A model generated the notes under the pieces. The model saw only the letters and a list, made by a program, of their open reading frames with translations, was not told the origin of the DNA and made no database searches. Source: Lobulomyces angularis (lineage: Eukaryota; Chytridiomycota; Chytridiomycetes; Lobulomycetales; Lobulomycetaceae). Taken from it: 64,000 nt of DNA. Shown here piece after piece: positions 35,301 to 47,604 of the stretch. Every line of letters begins with the position of its first letter. Within the stretch, counting starts at the first letter, position 1. The DNA is taken from the NCBI GenBank assembly GCA_027604685.1, contig JADHYX010000031.1:4277-68276 (forward strand). The letters run 5' to 3'. The position numbers and the translations under genes were made by a program.

Positions 35301-37274
35301 TAAACAATTAATTTCATCATTTTTACAACATATTTCTCTGTCTTTTTCTGAATTAAGACTCCGCAATTCAAATAGATTTTTCCTAACATTTGCCAAATCC
35401 AATGTAGTGTGATGTTTATAGTTGTCAAATTCTACAAGCATCTTTGAGAAGTCTGCTTGTAAAGTATTATTATCCGTCTCCATTTCCTTTATTTTATCAT
35501 TTAAATTCACATTAGAATCTGTCACTATATTAAGCTTATTGTTTAGCTCCAAAACATCAAATTCTAATTTTTTTTTCTGTTCGCCAAGTTCTTCAACTTC
35601 CGTGAGGGATTCTGATAATTTTGATTCAAGCTGCTTCATCTGATTGGTTTTTTCTTTAATTTTTTTATTACAGGCAGTCTCTACAGTTTGTAATACAGCA
35701 GTGGTTTGATTTTTTAACGTTACCAATTCCGTTTGAGATTCCTTAAAAGCAGATTGAAGGTTGGTGATTGCAGCATCCTTTTCTTCTACTGTGGTAGTAA
35801 AGCTATTAATAATGGATGACTTTGAAATAATTTCTTGTTGCAGTGATATAAGGTTATCGTTAAGCTCCAAAAACAATAGTTTTTTTTGTTCTAATTCATC
35901 CAACATACTCGAGTGTTCCGTTTTTAGAGCAGATATTATGGAGTCCCTACTATTCAGTTCTTGCTGTGATGCAATGATGGACTCTTCCATTTTTAGAGCT
36001 TTATTCTGTAATTCGGTGGTGATACTGTCCTTTGAAGACCGCAATTGACAAAGCTGATCCTCCAGTGATGAAATTTTTGTATTCAGTATTTCTTTTGAAT
36101 TATTAAAATTGGTAGTGTCACTTGTGCTTTGCTCTCTCAAATTTTCTAACTGTTTCGCTAATTCCTTTATTTTGTGCATAGCCGAATTTAGATCTTCTTG
36201 CAAAGTCAATGTTTCCTTTGATTTTTGCGCATTGGAGGTGTTCAGTTGAGCGACAGAGGCTTCAAGGTCAGATATTCGTAATTTTAACTGTAAAATTAAG
36301 TCTTTGTGATTACGCAATTCAGCGATTAAATTTGACTTTGCTTTTTCTAACTCTTCTGTTAAAGAAATGTTTTTTCCACTTAATATATGCACTTTTTTTA
36401 AAAGATCTTTCTTTTCCTCTTCCAAAGTTTCTATAGAAAAGTTTTGCTGTGAAATTGTGCCTTTTTGCTTTAATAATTGCTTTTCGCAGTCATCTACCTG
36501 AGTTAAATGAAATCTTTTTAAAAAAATGTTTTTTTATTAGCAACAACCTTTTTTTGTAGAATCGTTGTTTTATTAGACTTTTCTTGACACGAAGAGGACA
36601 GTTTTTCTGATTTTTCCAACTTCCCAAAATTTTTTAATTAAATAATTCGCTGTCATAAACTTACATTTATTTTTAAAAGGGATTCTTTATGTTTTAATTC
36701 ACTGACTTCGCTTTCCTTTGATTTTATTAAACTAGAAAGTGCTGATTTTTCTTGCTGTAAAAGGCGAAGATTGTTATCCAATCTTTGAATTTCTTGCTCA
36801 TACTTGGAGATATTTTTTCGGTATCCAATCTCTTGGGTCTCAAAAACAGTTTTTAATTTTTCAATCTTAAAAGTATAAGTAGTTGTTTAAAAAAAACAAA
36901 AAAAACCTCCGCCTTTAGTCGGATAACTTCATCCTTGTCATCTTTGGATGCCATTCTTCTTATAGGCTTTACAGTAGTAGCATTTACTGTAGGTTGCATA
37001 TTTTCTTGATTTTCTTGTTCTTGTTCTAAAAAAATATTCATCTTTAGTTTTTATTTTATTACTTGAGCACCTAAAGGCTTAATTTTAAATCTCTTTGATT
37101 TCTCAATAAAACCAAAATGTTTATTTTGGTCTTCACTCAATAAATTACACTTTAAATTGTATTGATTAGGACCAGGGGTGGCAGAAATTTCTAAAGAAGT
37201 AAATGTGCATGATCGACATTTTAGAGAAACTAGTTACCTTTTTTTTCAAATCGCTTTGACTGGGGAAATTGCAT
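32382..37274 (-). CDS. HMMR/RHAMM-like coiled-coil protein
   Basis: A large, almost entirely coiled-coil protein of roughly 1500 residues. Two features tie it to HMMR, a spindle-pole and microtubule-associated protein. The N-terminus, rebuilt from small exons 37274-37238 and 37190 onward, reads MQFPQSKRF ... ATPGPNQYN ... FIEKSKRFKIKP, matching the FP..KRF, PSPGAYD and KSQRFK spacing of human HMMR. Near the C-terminus, about 32720-32650, NTRQKIKVFERLKEDNIKIK parallels the conserved [21 protein letters not shown] segment. The central exon 36425-32991 alone codes more than 1100 residues of Glu/Lys/Leu heptads. The last exon ends QENLLSLE. It likely acts at the centrosome or basal body. Confidence 0.8.
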
Positions 37275-38023
37275 TATTTTTTAAGCAAATAAAAATGTAA
37301 AAAGTTTAAGAGTGAAAACCGTTTTGGAAATTGCCAGTTGTCCTCTTACTTGTCTGAAAATTCACGAAAAATACAATTCAGTTTTCAAAAAAAAAATCCT
37401 TCTTAACTTAAAACCCTTAATTTGGAGTCGGGTTTTTTTAAGAATGATATCGCCATAGTTAAATTATTGTAAATTAATGAGTTTCTTTTCAATCTCGAAT
37501 ACCAAGAATCTAACTAATAAAAGTGTTTATTAAGACAAACAAATTTGAATTTCATGTGAAAAATTAATCTTAAGTTAAAAGATCACATAATCTTTAAATG
37601 GTTTTTGGGTTTTTTAATTCATGCACATTTATAAACCATTTATTTTTAAGCATCAGTAATAGGGTTATTTTATTGATGTTAATAGTCTGCCTTATGAAAA
37701 TTGGCCTTGTTATTGAATAACAATTCTTTAGGACTTGAAACCTATGGTTACCTTAACTTTCCCATTATTTTACTGCAGCGGTTCTTCTCGTAATCCCTTT
37801 TCCACACTGGTATTAAATTCAAAAATTTTTTGTATCTAGATATTTTTGGATAGGTTTGTAACAATCCATGATAAAAATTATTTAAGTAACTCAATTATAT
37901 TTTGCATTAATAGCGCTTAATACATTGGGTAAACTTAGGGAACATATTATATTATAACTTAGATAAAATTTTTTTTACCATTCTATTTTTTAATTCATTT
38001 AACAGTGTTGATTAATCACAGTG
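37275..38023. other. Spacer, no gene seen
   Basis: Upstream of the HMMR-like gene and downstream of the F-box gene. It is AT-rich with all frames short. Confidence 0.5.
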
Positions 38024-39244
38024 CTATTGAATATCGGGATCTGGGAAATCACTTACTACTTTTATTTTAAATCGCTTAAACACCGCTAAAATCTCGTATG
38101 AAAAACCGTGAAAGTTTGCAGGATTATATATCAACTTTAAATCTTTAAATTTGCTACAAAAATCAACAACTGCATTATTACTAAGATTTTTAGATTTTTT
38201 TCCAAAGACTAAATTAAATTCTGAGATATTATTGGAAAGATTTTTCAGTGAAGAAAGTACTGTGTCTGACAGTTCCTCGTTAAAAAAACACTGCATCGAA
38301 TTAAGACTCGAATTTGTTAGTAAAATTTCAGTAAAGGCACTCCATGTAATAAAATTAGAATACCAGATTTGAAGTTTTTTTAATTTCGTAAATTTCTGGC
38401 CAATCGCAAATAGCAAGACATCAGTAAAATAATCATCACTTAAAACAGTCAGTTCAGTAATTTTGTTACTATTTTGAATGTTTGAAACTAAAATTAAAAA
38501 GGAAGTGTCAACTAATTTATGACTAGTGAAATGAATTCCGAAGGTGGTTAAGTTCTTTAGCAATTTTAGACGTTTAGAAATCAAATGAGTCACATTTATT
38601 GAGTTTGAATTTAAAAATAATCCAGTAATGTTTGTGTTAAATTCAAAATTTTTGTAGAAGGTTTTTGAATTTATCAAACTTTCGTTGCTTTCAAAAAAAC
38701 TCTTCACAAAAAATATCCGTAAATTCCTAAAGTTTCTCACCGCTCCAACAAAATCATTCTCATCTTTTGTCCTAGATTCACTTACTTTCTGGCTAGTGGA
38801 AAATTTATCTTCAAAATGAAACTTTCCTTTATCAAAAAATAAATCTTTTAACTTCACTGAATGCAAATTATTTGAATTTGCCATTAACTTAAGAAAAACA
38901 CTAATTTTCAGTATGTTCTGATCTTGAAATTCTTCCAGATTAAACTTCATACCTTCCAGTTCTTCATAAAAAGCATTTGCATCTTCTGATGTCATTTTTT
39001 TAACATAAATAGAAGTTATTTTTGGTTTAAACCAAAAGCCTTTTTTCTTTTTACTGTACATCAAATTTAATTTTAAACAATTGAAAATTGATCTAAAATT
39101 TTCTTTGGTAAAAACTAGATTTTTGAATAACCGTTGACGACATACGTTTGACCATCGTTTGTTTACTAGCGACAGATTATTCAAATCTCTTAAACAATTG
39201 ATGGAATTTACAATCTTTTCCTGCAGTTCTATTGGTAGTAGCAT
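38024..39244 (-). CDS. F-box / leucine-rich-repeat protein
   Basis: One uninterrupted exon of 406 residues. An F-box opens the protein (LPIELQEKIVNSINCLRDLN, LVNKRWSNVCRQRLFKNLVF), which would bind Skp1 in an SCF ubiquitin ligase. The rest is irregular leucine-rich repeats with Asn-rich strands: NLHSVKLKDLFF, NLRIFFVKSFF, NITGLFLNSNSINVTHL, KITELTVLSDDYF, KLKKLQIWYSNF, SLNSMQCFF, KDLKLIYN. Repeats of this kind usually capture the substrate, which is unknown. It has no intron, unlike most neighbours. Confidence 0.8.
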   Translation of the reverse strand: MLLPIELQEKIVNSINCLRDLNNLSLVNKRWSNVCRQRLFKNLVFTKENFRSIFNCLKLNLMYSKKKKGFWFKPKITSIYVKKMTSEDANAFYEELEGMKFNLEEFQDQNILKISVFLKLMANSNNLHSVKLKDLFFDKGKFHFEDKFSTSQKVSESRTKDENDFVGAVRNFRNLRIFFVKSFFESNESLINSKTFYKNFEFNTNITGLFLNSNSINVTHLISKRLKLLKNLTTFGIHFTSHKLVDTSFLILVSNIQNSNKITELTVLSDDYFTDVLLFAIGQKFTKLKKLQIWYSNFITWSAFTEILLTNSSLNSMQCFFNEELSDTVLSSLKNLSNNISEFNLVFGKKSKNLSNNAVVDFCSKFKDLKLIYNPANFHGFSYEILAVFKRFKIKVVSDFPDPDIQ

Positions 39245-39535
39245 TTTCTAAGTTGTTTATTTGGTATAAATAAAAGAATACTAATTTACAGAGAAAGTAC
39301 AGTCAAAATTTTAATGTGATTTTTCAAATAATCTGCGCTTACAGAAATTTTTAGTAACTTTAAAATTTTTTGAATATTCAAATATGAAAATCCTGTACCT
39401 AAAAAATGTAAGGTAATTCTAAAGAATAAAATATTTCACAGTAGTTTCAAAGTTGTCAATGGATTTGTTGTGTAGAGGTTAATTTTTTCTGCTACTAAAT
39501 TTTGAAACTCCGAACTTCACAATTTAGCAATAATA
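39245..39535. promoter_or_regulatory. Divergent intergenic region
   Basis: 291 bp separate the F-box gene (minus) and the glycosyltransferase (plus) starts. Both promoters must lie here; no motif is recognised. Confidence 0.4.
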
Positions 39536-41201
39536 ATGACTGGAAACAAAACTTCGATTGCAATCTCTTCAACGTTAATTTATGGATATTCAAAAAATAA
39601 AATTAATTTTACAAAAAAATATCTCAGATTAATATTTTTATGCATTTTCACAACTTTCCCTTTTATTTTATACGTTACATTAAACAAATTTTACAGAAAT
39701 AACCTTCCAGTTTTCTTTAATAATGATGACGAAAGGTTTATTGTATATAATTCACATTCAGGATTCAATAATCAAAAAATTGCATTTGAAAATGCGCTTA
39801 CCATGTCACTAATTACTAATTCGACGTTGGTGATGCCTTTTCTGCAAACTGTAATTGTTCATAAGGATAGCTAACTTATTTTTTTTTGAATTAGGGTGGT
39901 GTGATTCCATGGGAGGAATTCAATCTTTCTACAAGACATGCCCTAAACTTGGAAGAATATTGTGCATACAATAGACCGGTGGAAATTATCCTAAAACCTG
40001 AAAATTTGGATATGGCTTCAGGTTTTGGCAAAAATTTACTTAAATTTTAATTTTATTAGTGAGATGCTATAGTTTTAATGATTTTTTTGATTTGCACAGG
40101 TTGACCAGGCATTTTCCTAATTTGAAGATAATTTCTACGTTGGAGTTTTTTAATATTCTTTCCTTAAAGGAATATGCAGAAACAAATTTATTTTCGATTG
40201 TTTGGTTCCATAAAATTTTAAATAACTATAAAGTAATTAACATAAAAGATGAAAATGGTATATTTGATTATAGAATTCAAGACTCTAGTTTCCATTTAAA
40301 TGAAAAACTTAAGTATAACACTGTAATTAACATGGAAAATTTGTTTAACGCCAGTAACTTTGAAGAAAGTAATGAAATTCAATCCAACTTTCAAAAAATT
40401 AAAAACCTTAATTATATTCATTCCAATAAAATTATCTATAAATTTGGTTCGCTATTTGGATCCAATAGACTTAGTTTAAATGAAGAGAACTCTAGGATTA
40501 AAAATAGTGTGTCAAGAAATTTGGTGTTTTACGATAAAAATTTATTGAAGATTTCAGATTTTATTGTACAAAAATTAGGTGGAAAAGGGACATTCGTGGT
40601 ATATTCCGTATTATTTTTAAAATTTAATTGTTTTTTTTGTAAGGGAATTCACTATAGAACAAATCATAGAATTTTTGAATCACAGCCCTTTTTGTCAAAG
40701 ATACATAATATTATTGATTGTTCGCAATTTAACCCTGTGTGCCCTTACCACCGAAAAGGAAAATTAAGAAAAATTCAACATCTGAATTCAGTTGAAAAAA
40801 AAGTGCTTAGTTGCTTATCAAAAACGAATTACTTTTACTCCTTGAATGAAACAACCAGCAAATTTAACATTATTAAACCTTTTGTGGTATATATCGCAAC
40901 GAATTCAAAAGCATCAGATACTAATGATAATGCCTTCCATTTACTTTTAAAAAATTTTCCTGGATGTGTTTTTACGTTAAATGATTTTATAAAATATTTT
41001 GAGACTAAATTTAATCAAAATAATTTTTTTAATTTTAATGAAACCTCCAGATTAATTAAAGACAATCAACACTTCTCATCCATCAAAGGAGACTTGTACC
41101 CCTTTATCGATCAGCTAGTGGTTTCTCAAGGAGACTATTTCATTCCTACATTAAAATCCACTTATTCGTCATATGCAGGCTTTCTGCATGACATTTTGTG
41201 A
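39536..41201 (+). CDS. O-fucosyltransferase-like type II membrane protein
   Basis: Four exons: 39536 to about 39850, 39895 to about 40019, then 40058-40598 and 40644-41201. A cytosolic N-terminus and one signal anchor (LRLIFLCIFTTFPFILYVTL) place the catalytic part in the Golgi or ER lumen. GFNNQKIAFENALTMSLI followed by NSTLVMP matches the N-terminal donor-fold motif of GDP-fucose O-fucosyltransferases (GGLNNQ...AL..A..LNRTLVLP). After removal of a 45-nt intron the GIHYRTNHRIF segment matches the family HxR acceptor/donor strand. The C-terminal PFIDQLVVSQGDYFIPTLKS and STYSSYAGF stretch matches the closing D...A..F...STFS block. Acceptor specificity is unknown. Confidence 0.72.
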
Positions 41202-41468
41202 GAAATAACTCTCTCATCTTTAATTTTTTTATTCTTATTAATTACGCTATAGTCAATGACAATAATAGATATTATGTATGATTTTAAATAGAACTGTGAA
41301 AATCTTGATACATTGGTTTTTTTTACACAATCAATTATATAAGTCAGTCAATTTCAGTATTAATCAAGTGTTTAACATTGCAGTGTAATGAATAACTTCT
41401 TTATTTCTGCTTTTTATATAAAAAATGAAACGCAATTGTAAAAAAATTTTGAGATAGAGCTTTTTATA

Positions 41469-44018
41469 TTATGGTTTTGTTTCCCTTTCCAACCATAAAT
41501 ATCCTAAGCTACCTTCCTTTAAGTGATCTTTAACCTTTCCAAAGCATTTTAAGTTATAGTTTTTTACCCATTCTGTTTCTTCAGTAGTTAAGAGTTCAAA
41601 ATTTATTAATTTTTTTTGGATTGGTACAAAGGTAACATGTTCAAACCCTAAGTAACCTTTAAAAACTAGTTAACAATTTGCTGCAAACTGGAATGGTTAA
41701 ATACCTGTGGCACCAAAATTAAACTCGGTGTTTTTTTCTTCTATTATCAATACATTTTCAATTCTAATACCAAAATTTCCATCCTCATAATAACCAGGTT
41801 CATTGGTAACTGTCATACCTGCTTTTAATTCACAAGAAGGTTTTAGTCCAATTCCCTGTGGTCCCTCATGAACGTTTAAGTAGTGTCCGACACCTGACAT
41901 TTAGTGAACCTTTAAAATCACAAAGATATAAAATTTTATTTACCATGACCAGTCCCGTGTCTGTAGTTTAAACCAACTTTCCAAAGCGCTGTTCTGGCTA
42001 GCACATCCAAGGTGGATCCTAGTAACATAATTTAACTAGATATTCAAAAATATAGCTCACCCAAAGTCCCACTCGGGAAAACTGCCAAATCTAATTGAAT
42101 ATGGCCTTTTAGCACTCTGGTAAAACAATCGATTTCATGCTGTGTAGGGGTTCCAAAATGTAATGTCCTTGTTACATCTAAAAAAATCTTTTGTTTCAGT
42201 TTCCTTTACAACCATAATACCTGTTGTCCCATCTCTATTTACATATTTCAAAATAATAATTAATACAAATAAACTCAATGCATACTTGAATTGTGCTCCA
42301 GAGTCGCATAAATAAAGTTGATCTACTTTTATTATCGCGCAAGTGTCTTTTTGTGGCTTGTAATGAATTATAGCGCCATTTGGTCCAGTAGAGGAAATGG
42401 TATCAAAAGATAACCCAACAAAGTCCTTCAGCTCTCTTCTAAATTCTTCAAGCTTCACTGCTGCGTCATATTCCGAAAGTGAGTTATTTTTCTTTACTAA
42501 TAACTCATTTTCCAACCATGCAAAGTAATTGCACAATGCACTGGCATCTCTAATATGCGATTGCCTTATACCTTCTAATTCTATTTTGTTTTTTATAGCT
42601 TTAGAATTCATAACTGCAGAGACAGAAGCTACTTTAACATATTTTGGCCCGCCTATAGCATTTTGTAGTGCCAAATTGCTAAGTACAATAAAAAAATTAA
42701 CGAAAATTATCAAATTTTCTAACCATCTAGAATCTATTAAAAGTTTTTTGTCTTCAAATTGACTACTTTGGAGATCAAGAAATATTTGATTATAAGGAAG
42801 AATTGTGACCGAAGAGCCAAGATAATCAATAACCTAAAATTAATGATTAAGTATAATAATCATTTAACAAAATACATCTTTAGTAAGTTTATTTTTGTTA
42901 ATGTAAAGTTTGGCAGTATCCTTGGTTATTAATGCATATGCAAAAAAAACTGGATTCTTAATAAAAAAAAATTGGTTAAAATTAAAAGTATATTTGTTTT
43001 TTACATAAATAATATCAGAACCTCTTAAATTAAAGAGCCAAGCGATTTCATCCTAAAAAAGATTAAATTGAATTGAAACGTGGTGCAATAATTAATATAT
43101 GTAATTTTTAAACTACCAGTGCAGTTACAGCGCAACCCCAAACATTTTCTTCATCAAAAGTGCTTCTCAATTCTGCCATCTTTTCCTTAAAATCTCTTCC
43201 ACTATATTTTACGTCTAAAATTTCTACACAATTATCAGGTAATGCCGGTTTTTTATCATTTTCCCAGACGACATCAACTAAATTTTCTTCAATTGATACT
43301 AATGTATGATTGGATTTTTCCAAATTTTTTGTTAAAGTTGTTGCTGCAGCTATGTTTTCAAATTTAATTCAAAATTTTAGATAAACTCTTCGATAATACT
43401 TTTTTTCAGTACTAACCAACTGAAATTAGTTTTGGGTCCAGTCCAACTTTAGAATTTTTTGGTAAAACTTTGTTTAACCATTCCTCCCTTGTAGGTACAC
43501 CTTTTTCTCCTGATTTCTGCAAAATCCAATTTTCATCAAGTTGTTTGGAAGCTTTACAAATGATAAACAAACATTTTGCAATAAAATAAAATAATTACCT
43601 TGTAAGAAATACCTTCCGTCGGTCCACAAAGCTGCTGCGTTCTTAGTAACCACTGCAAAGCCGCTGGAGCCAGTAAAGTTAGAGATGTAACTATGACAAA
43701 AAAAAAAAACTTAAATTTTATGGAATATTCCTTGCATGCAAACCCTCTTCTTGCATCAACAGCTGCAATATATTCACTTTGATGCGCTAATTATATATAT
43801 ACAAAAAAAGAGTTTAAATGATTTTGATCTAAGAGAGAAATATGGAAAAATTTAATAAATAGTAGAAATAGCTTCTGTAACATAAGAGGAAAAGACAATG
43901 AAGCCAATTAATCTCAAAATAAAAGCAAATTACCATCTTCTGAAGGAATTATGTATGCCTCAATGTTGTATTTAGTAAACTCTTTTCTCAATCTTGCCAA
44001 TTTTGATTCGGATGACAT
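41469..44018 (-). CDS. XPNPEP1: Cytosolic Xaa-Pro aminopeptidase (M24B)
   Basis: It removes N-terminal residues before proline, helping peptide turnover. About ten exons join to a three-domain protein of the XPNPEP1 type, roughly 610 residues. The N-terminal creatinase-like domain starts [14 protein letters not shown], with [16 protein letters not shown] and [13 protein letters not shown] second similar domain follows, then the pita-bread catalytic domain with all metal ligands in order: LYLCDSGAQ (Asp), [11 protein letters not shown] (Asp), [18 protein letters not shown] (His), NEPGYYEDG (Glu) and FGIRIENV (Glu). The C-terminus ends [11 protein letters not shown]. No signal peptide is present. 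The intron at about 43793-43935 splits SED and AHQ. Confidence 0.95.
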
Positions 44019-44347
44019 CTTGGTGAAAATTTCAAAAGGTTTTAAAGTTTGTTGAATAAATGTTCGAAAAATTTTGTGAAAAATTCAGTTAAAGTGGGGA
44101 ATGTTTTATTAAAATGTTGTTATATTATAATTTATTAATTTTCCGCGTTTTCTAAAAAAGGGAATACAACCAAATCGAAATATGGAGAAACCGATTGTTG
44201 TTATCAAGCAGATGCGATTTTAATTTTTATATGTTGAAGTAGGTCATAAACTTTAACTCTTAATAATAAAAAAACCTACTCAAGCTTGAAGGTTCAAAAT
44301 GTTGACTTGTTACACTTGATTTCCCTACTCATAATTTTTTTTAAAAG

Positions 44348-45053
44348 ATGAGTTTAATTTGTTCAAATGCAATAATTGAAGCACCAGTTACCTTTGGCGA
44401 GAATACAACCGTTCATCCAAAAGCACATATTAAAGCAACTGGTGGTAGTTAAGATATTACTATTTCTTTTTCACTGCACAGTACACTCTCTCTTAACATT
44501 TTTTGACTCAAAAATTCATTAATTCTCATTTTTTGAAGGCGGTGCTATTATATTTGGCTCTAATAATATAATTAACGAAAGAGCTGTAATAAATAATCTG
44601 TAAGTAAGCCAATTGCTTCATTTTTAATGACACCCAATTTTTAAATTTTTTCAACTCTTTTATAGTACCGCTGCACCTCTAATTATTGGTGACAACAATG
44701 TTTTCAATGTTGGGTGCCTTTTTGAAGGGAAGAGAATGGGATCCAACAATACATTAGAGTCGAAATCATTTGCAATGAAGAACTCAGTCTTTGGAGATAA
44801 CATTATTTTAGGATCTAAATGTAGTGTAAATGAGCAGATAGATGATTTTATGGTAATTTATGGAAAAGATAATGTTTGGAGAAAAGTGCAAGAAGGAAAT
44901 AGCATGAAAAAATTTAACGATAATCAAGTTTTGCACTCAAAACATTTGGATTATTTAAAGGAGGTTTAAAATCTAAATCGTATATTAATTTTAAATTTAA
45001 TATTTATTTTGCAGGTTCTGCCCAAATATCACACTATCAAAAAGCACGATTAA
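44348..45053 (+). CDS. DCTN6: Dynactin subunit 6 (p27)
   Basis: This subunit of the dynactin pointed-end complex helps bind dynein to cargo. The start is MSLICSNAIIEAPVTFGENT, with VHPKAHIKATG. Later exons give GGAIIFGSNNIINERAVI, PLIIGDNNVFNVGCLFEGKR, MGSNNTLESKSF and VIYGKDNVWRKVQEG, ending LPKYHTIKKHD. This hexapeptide-repeat left-handed beta-helix order, including NNVFEVG and the final LP.YH..KK, is diagnostic for DCTN6. About 170-180 residues, the usual length. It is divergent from the aminopeptidase gene, 329 bp away. Confidence 0.93.
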
Positions 45054-45314
45054 AAACAAACGTGGACTCTTTTAATTTTTTTAACTAGAGTAGCATATAC
45101 CATAAGCATCTTTTTTAATTATATAACGAAATGAATTTGAGAGGTTTTTTTTATATGAATTAAAAAGGTGAAAAATGATTTAGTTATACCATCATTATAG
45201 CTCTTTTTACTTTTTCCAAATTTTAATATTTGTATCATTTAATTTTTCTGCAATAAATTTTGTTGAAATTTCTAGAAAAAATTTTCTTTTTACTCAATTC
45301 AAAACATACTATGC

Positions 45315-45671
45315 ATGAAGCTTAATTATAAAATCATACTATTAGCTCTATCATTTTTTTTAATCGTATCCACAGCAAAATTAGCAAAAAATTTGGAAGA
45401 GCAAGCAGCTCATTGGACAGTAAAATGCAATTCAATGCTTGAATTGGACAGTATGAAAAACAACGGCCCCAGAAAAAATCAAGATGAGATGCAAATAATT
45501 ACAGCCAAGGAAATTTTCATTCAAGAGATAAATGATGAATTATACTGGAATGGTATGTAATAAAAAAAAAACATTTTTAAACCTATTTACTATGTAGGTG
45601 TCCACGCATGGTCAGTGTTAATAAGTGCTGCTTTAAGTTTAATTACTGGAATTATGATTCTAATTTATTAA
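45315..45671 (+). CDS. Small protein with signal-anchor and C-terminal helix, unknown
   Basis: Two exons (45315-45556 and 45599-45671) give 104 residues. A hydrophobic N-terminus (YKIILLALSFFLIVSTA) is followed by a mainly polar loop with one Cys, then YWNGVHAWSVLISAALSLIT and a very short tail. The layout is a hairpin with two membrane segments and the loop in the lumen or outside. No family is recognised. Confidence 0.6.
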
Positions 45672-45943
45672 GAGTAATCATATTGCTAAAAATTTAAGCA
45701 CTACTTATTCAAAATTACACTTTCGGCAAAAACTGTTTGAAACTTCATAAATAAATGATTTTTTTTTTGTGTGGAATTCTATTCATAACAATCCCTAGGA
45801 TTTTCCAAAATACTATAACTCCTAGATGTAACCACAAAAAATTAATATGTTTAAAAAAAATAATAGCTTACTCATAAATATTTTTATCTAGTTCAAACCA
45901 ATACTTCAGTTTTGGCTTTTTTAAATCCTATCAATTACATATA

Positions 45944-47367
45944 TTAACATTTAGAATGTAGCAATAAAATTAATGCTTTCATTTTTTCAATTACCACATC
46001 AACTAATCTAACTTTATATTGCATAATGCTGCCATCTGTTAAATAAAACGTTCCATCTGAATTGTTTTTATTAAAAAGGTGCTTTTTAATAAGATTTTTT
46101 AAGTTAATGTTCTCGGTTTCCTGGTATCCAGCACCGGCTTAAACAACGATTAACCAAAATAAGATTTTAAAAGTTACATTTTTCAATTTGAAGTGTAATT
46201 AATATAGAACAATCCTTTAACGTCATTGAAATTAGATACTCTAAAATTCTTTGAAAAATTTCTTCCTTTAATTTTTCATCTGTATGCTGGTGATTCTGAA
46301 AGCTAGATACTGAAACTTTTTAATTTTTACCAAAAATTTAATGTAATTACCAACATTTATTTTTTCAATTCTTTTTAAGTATTTTTCTACTACCAGATTC
46401 CAATCAATTCTATCTGTATCAATATTCTCATCGCCTTCTTCAAAACAAGTTTTGAAAAGTTCATACAAAACTTCTATATCTAATTCATCTAACCTGGATT
46501 GATGATATTTTACCGTTTTTAGGATGCTGCTAACATTTAACAATTCACATACTAACAGCAGTAAAATTTTTTTACCCACCTTGGAATTTTCTTCTTTCAT
46601 CGGAAAAATAGAAGTTAAAACTATTTCTTGAGATTTAAATTCAACTTCGCAAAAGGTTAAATATTAAAAAAAAAATATATATACTCTTTACTTGTGATAA
46701 CAAAAAGAAAAGTTGAGTTACCTGGTATTGAATCAACAAAAACTTTCCAGTTATTACTATTAACCTCACTCAATAAGTTTACACTCTTAAAAATTCTTTC
46801 AAATTCATCGGAAAATAAATCTAATGGACAAAATTCGGAATCATCCTTTTTTTTGTAGTGCAAATGCATATGAAATCTACAAGTTTTAGATTTGATTGGA
46901 TTACCCTTTACATTCGGTTTATATCCCCTGAAAACAATTGCAGTTAAATAATATCTTCAAAAAATAGCATACCATTTAGGTTTAATTTCAATGGAAAAAT
47001 TTTTGTGTTGTCTTGAAATTATTAAATGATTTTCCATTAAATATGCTTTTTTCGGAATGTAATTTATACTTTTATCTAATCTTTTTGATTGCAGTAAAAG
47101 CTTTTTTGAAACTTCAGGATCTACTTCTATGACATTCTAAAAAAATTAGAAAAAAAAATCTCTTCTGTAATTTAACAGTACCATGTATCCTATAAAAGAG
47201 GAGTCTACCAATTTTTTTATAACTTGATCAATAAAATTTTTAGTTTTTTCCAAAGACTCTTGTTCAGATTTTGGAATTCTCAATACTTGGTCTTCATCGG
47301 TTGAAAAAACTATATTGGCATTGCCTTCGCCAACATATTTTAAGTTCTCAACTTGTATTTTACTCAT
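45944..47367 (-). CDS. IPK1: Inositol-pentakisphosphate 2-kinase
   Basis: It phosphorylates IP5 at the 2-position to phytate (IP6), needed for mRNA export and other nuclear processes. The start MSKIQVENLKYVGEGNANIV contains the GEGNA nucleotide loop; VLRIPK holds the ATP-contacting Lys. The signature blocks follow in order: the EIKPKWGYKPN box, then CRFHMHLHYKKK, matching the CRFCMHQH box except Gln to Leu, then the MTLKDCSIL block shared by all IPK1 proteins. About 8 small exons. An ATG at 47367 is chosen; an upstream frame extends farther but has a non-ATG start. Confidence 0.88.
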
Positions 47368-47604
47368 TACTGCACCAGAGTGGTGTTTTGTTTTTGGTAA
47401 GTACAAATTTTTAAAAAATTTTATACAAAAAAATTTTTATCTCTATATTTAGAAATTCTAATTTTATGAATTAAAATTAGCTTATATGCTAGTACTTTTT
47501 TTGTTTAAAATCAGTATTGTATAATACTTAAAAATAAAAAAAAAAAGATAATTATAATAATTTAAAAAATATTTAAAATAACTTAGAATAAATAACCCAG
47601 CAAT

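Noticed and set aside
34496..36436. Several plus-strand frames of 70-95 codons
   Set aside because: They are antisense shadows of the HMMR-like coiled-coil exon: Leu/Ser/Phe-rich because they read Glu/Lys/Leu heptads backwards, with no splice or family support.
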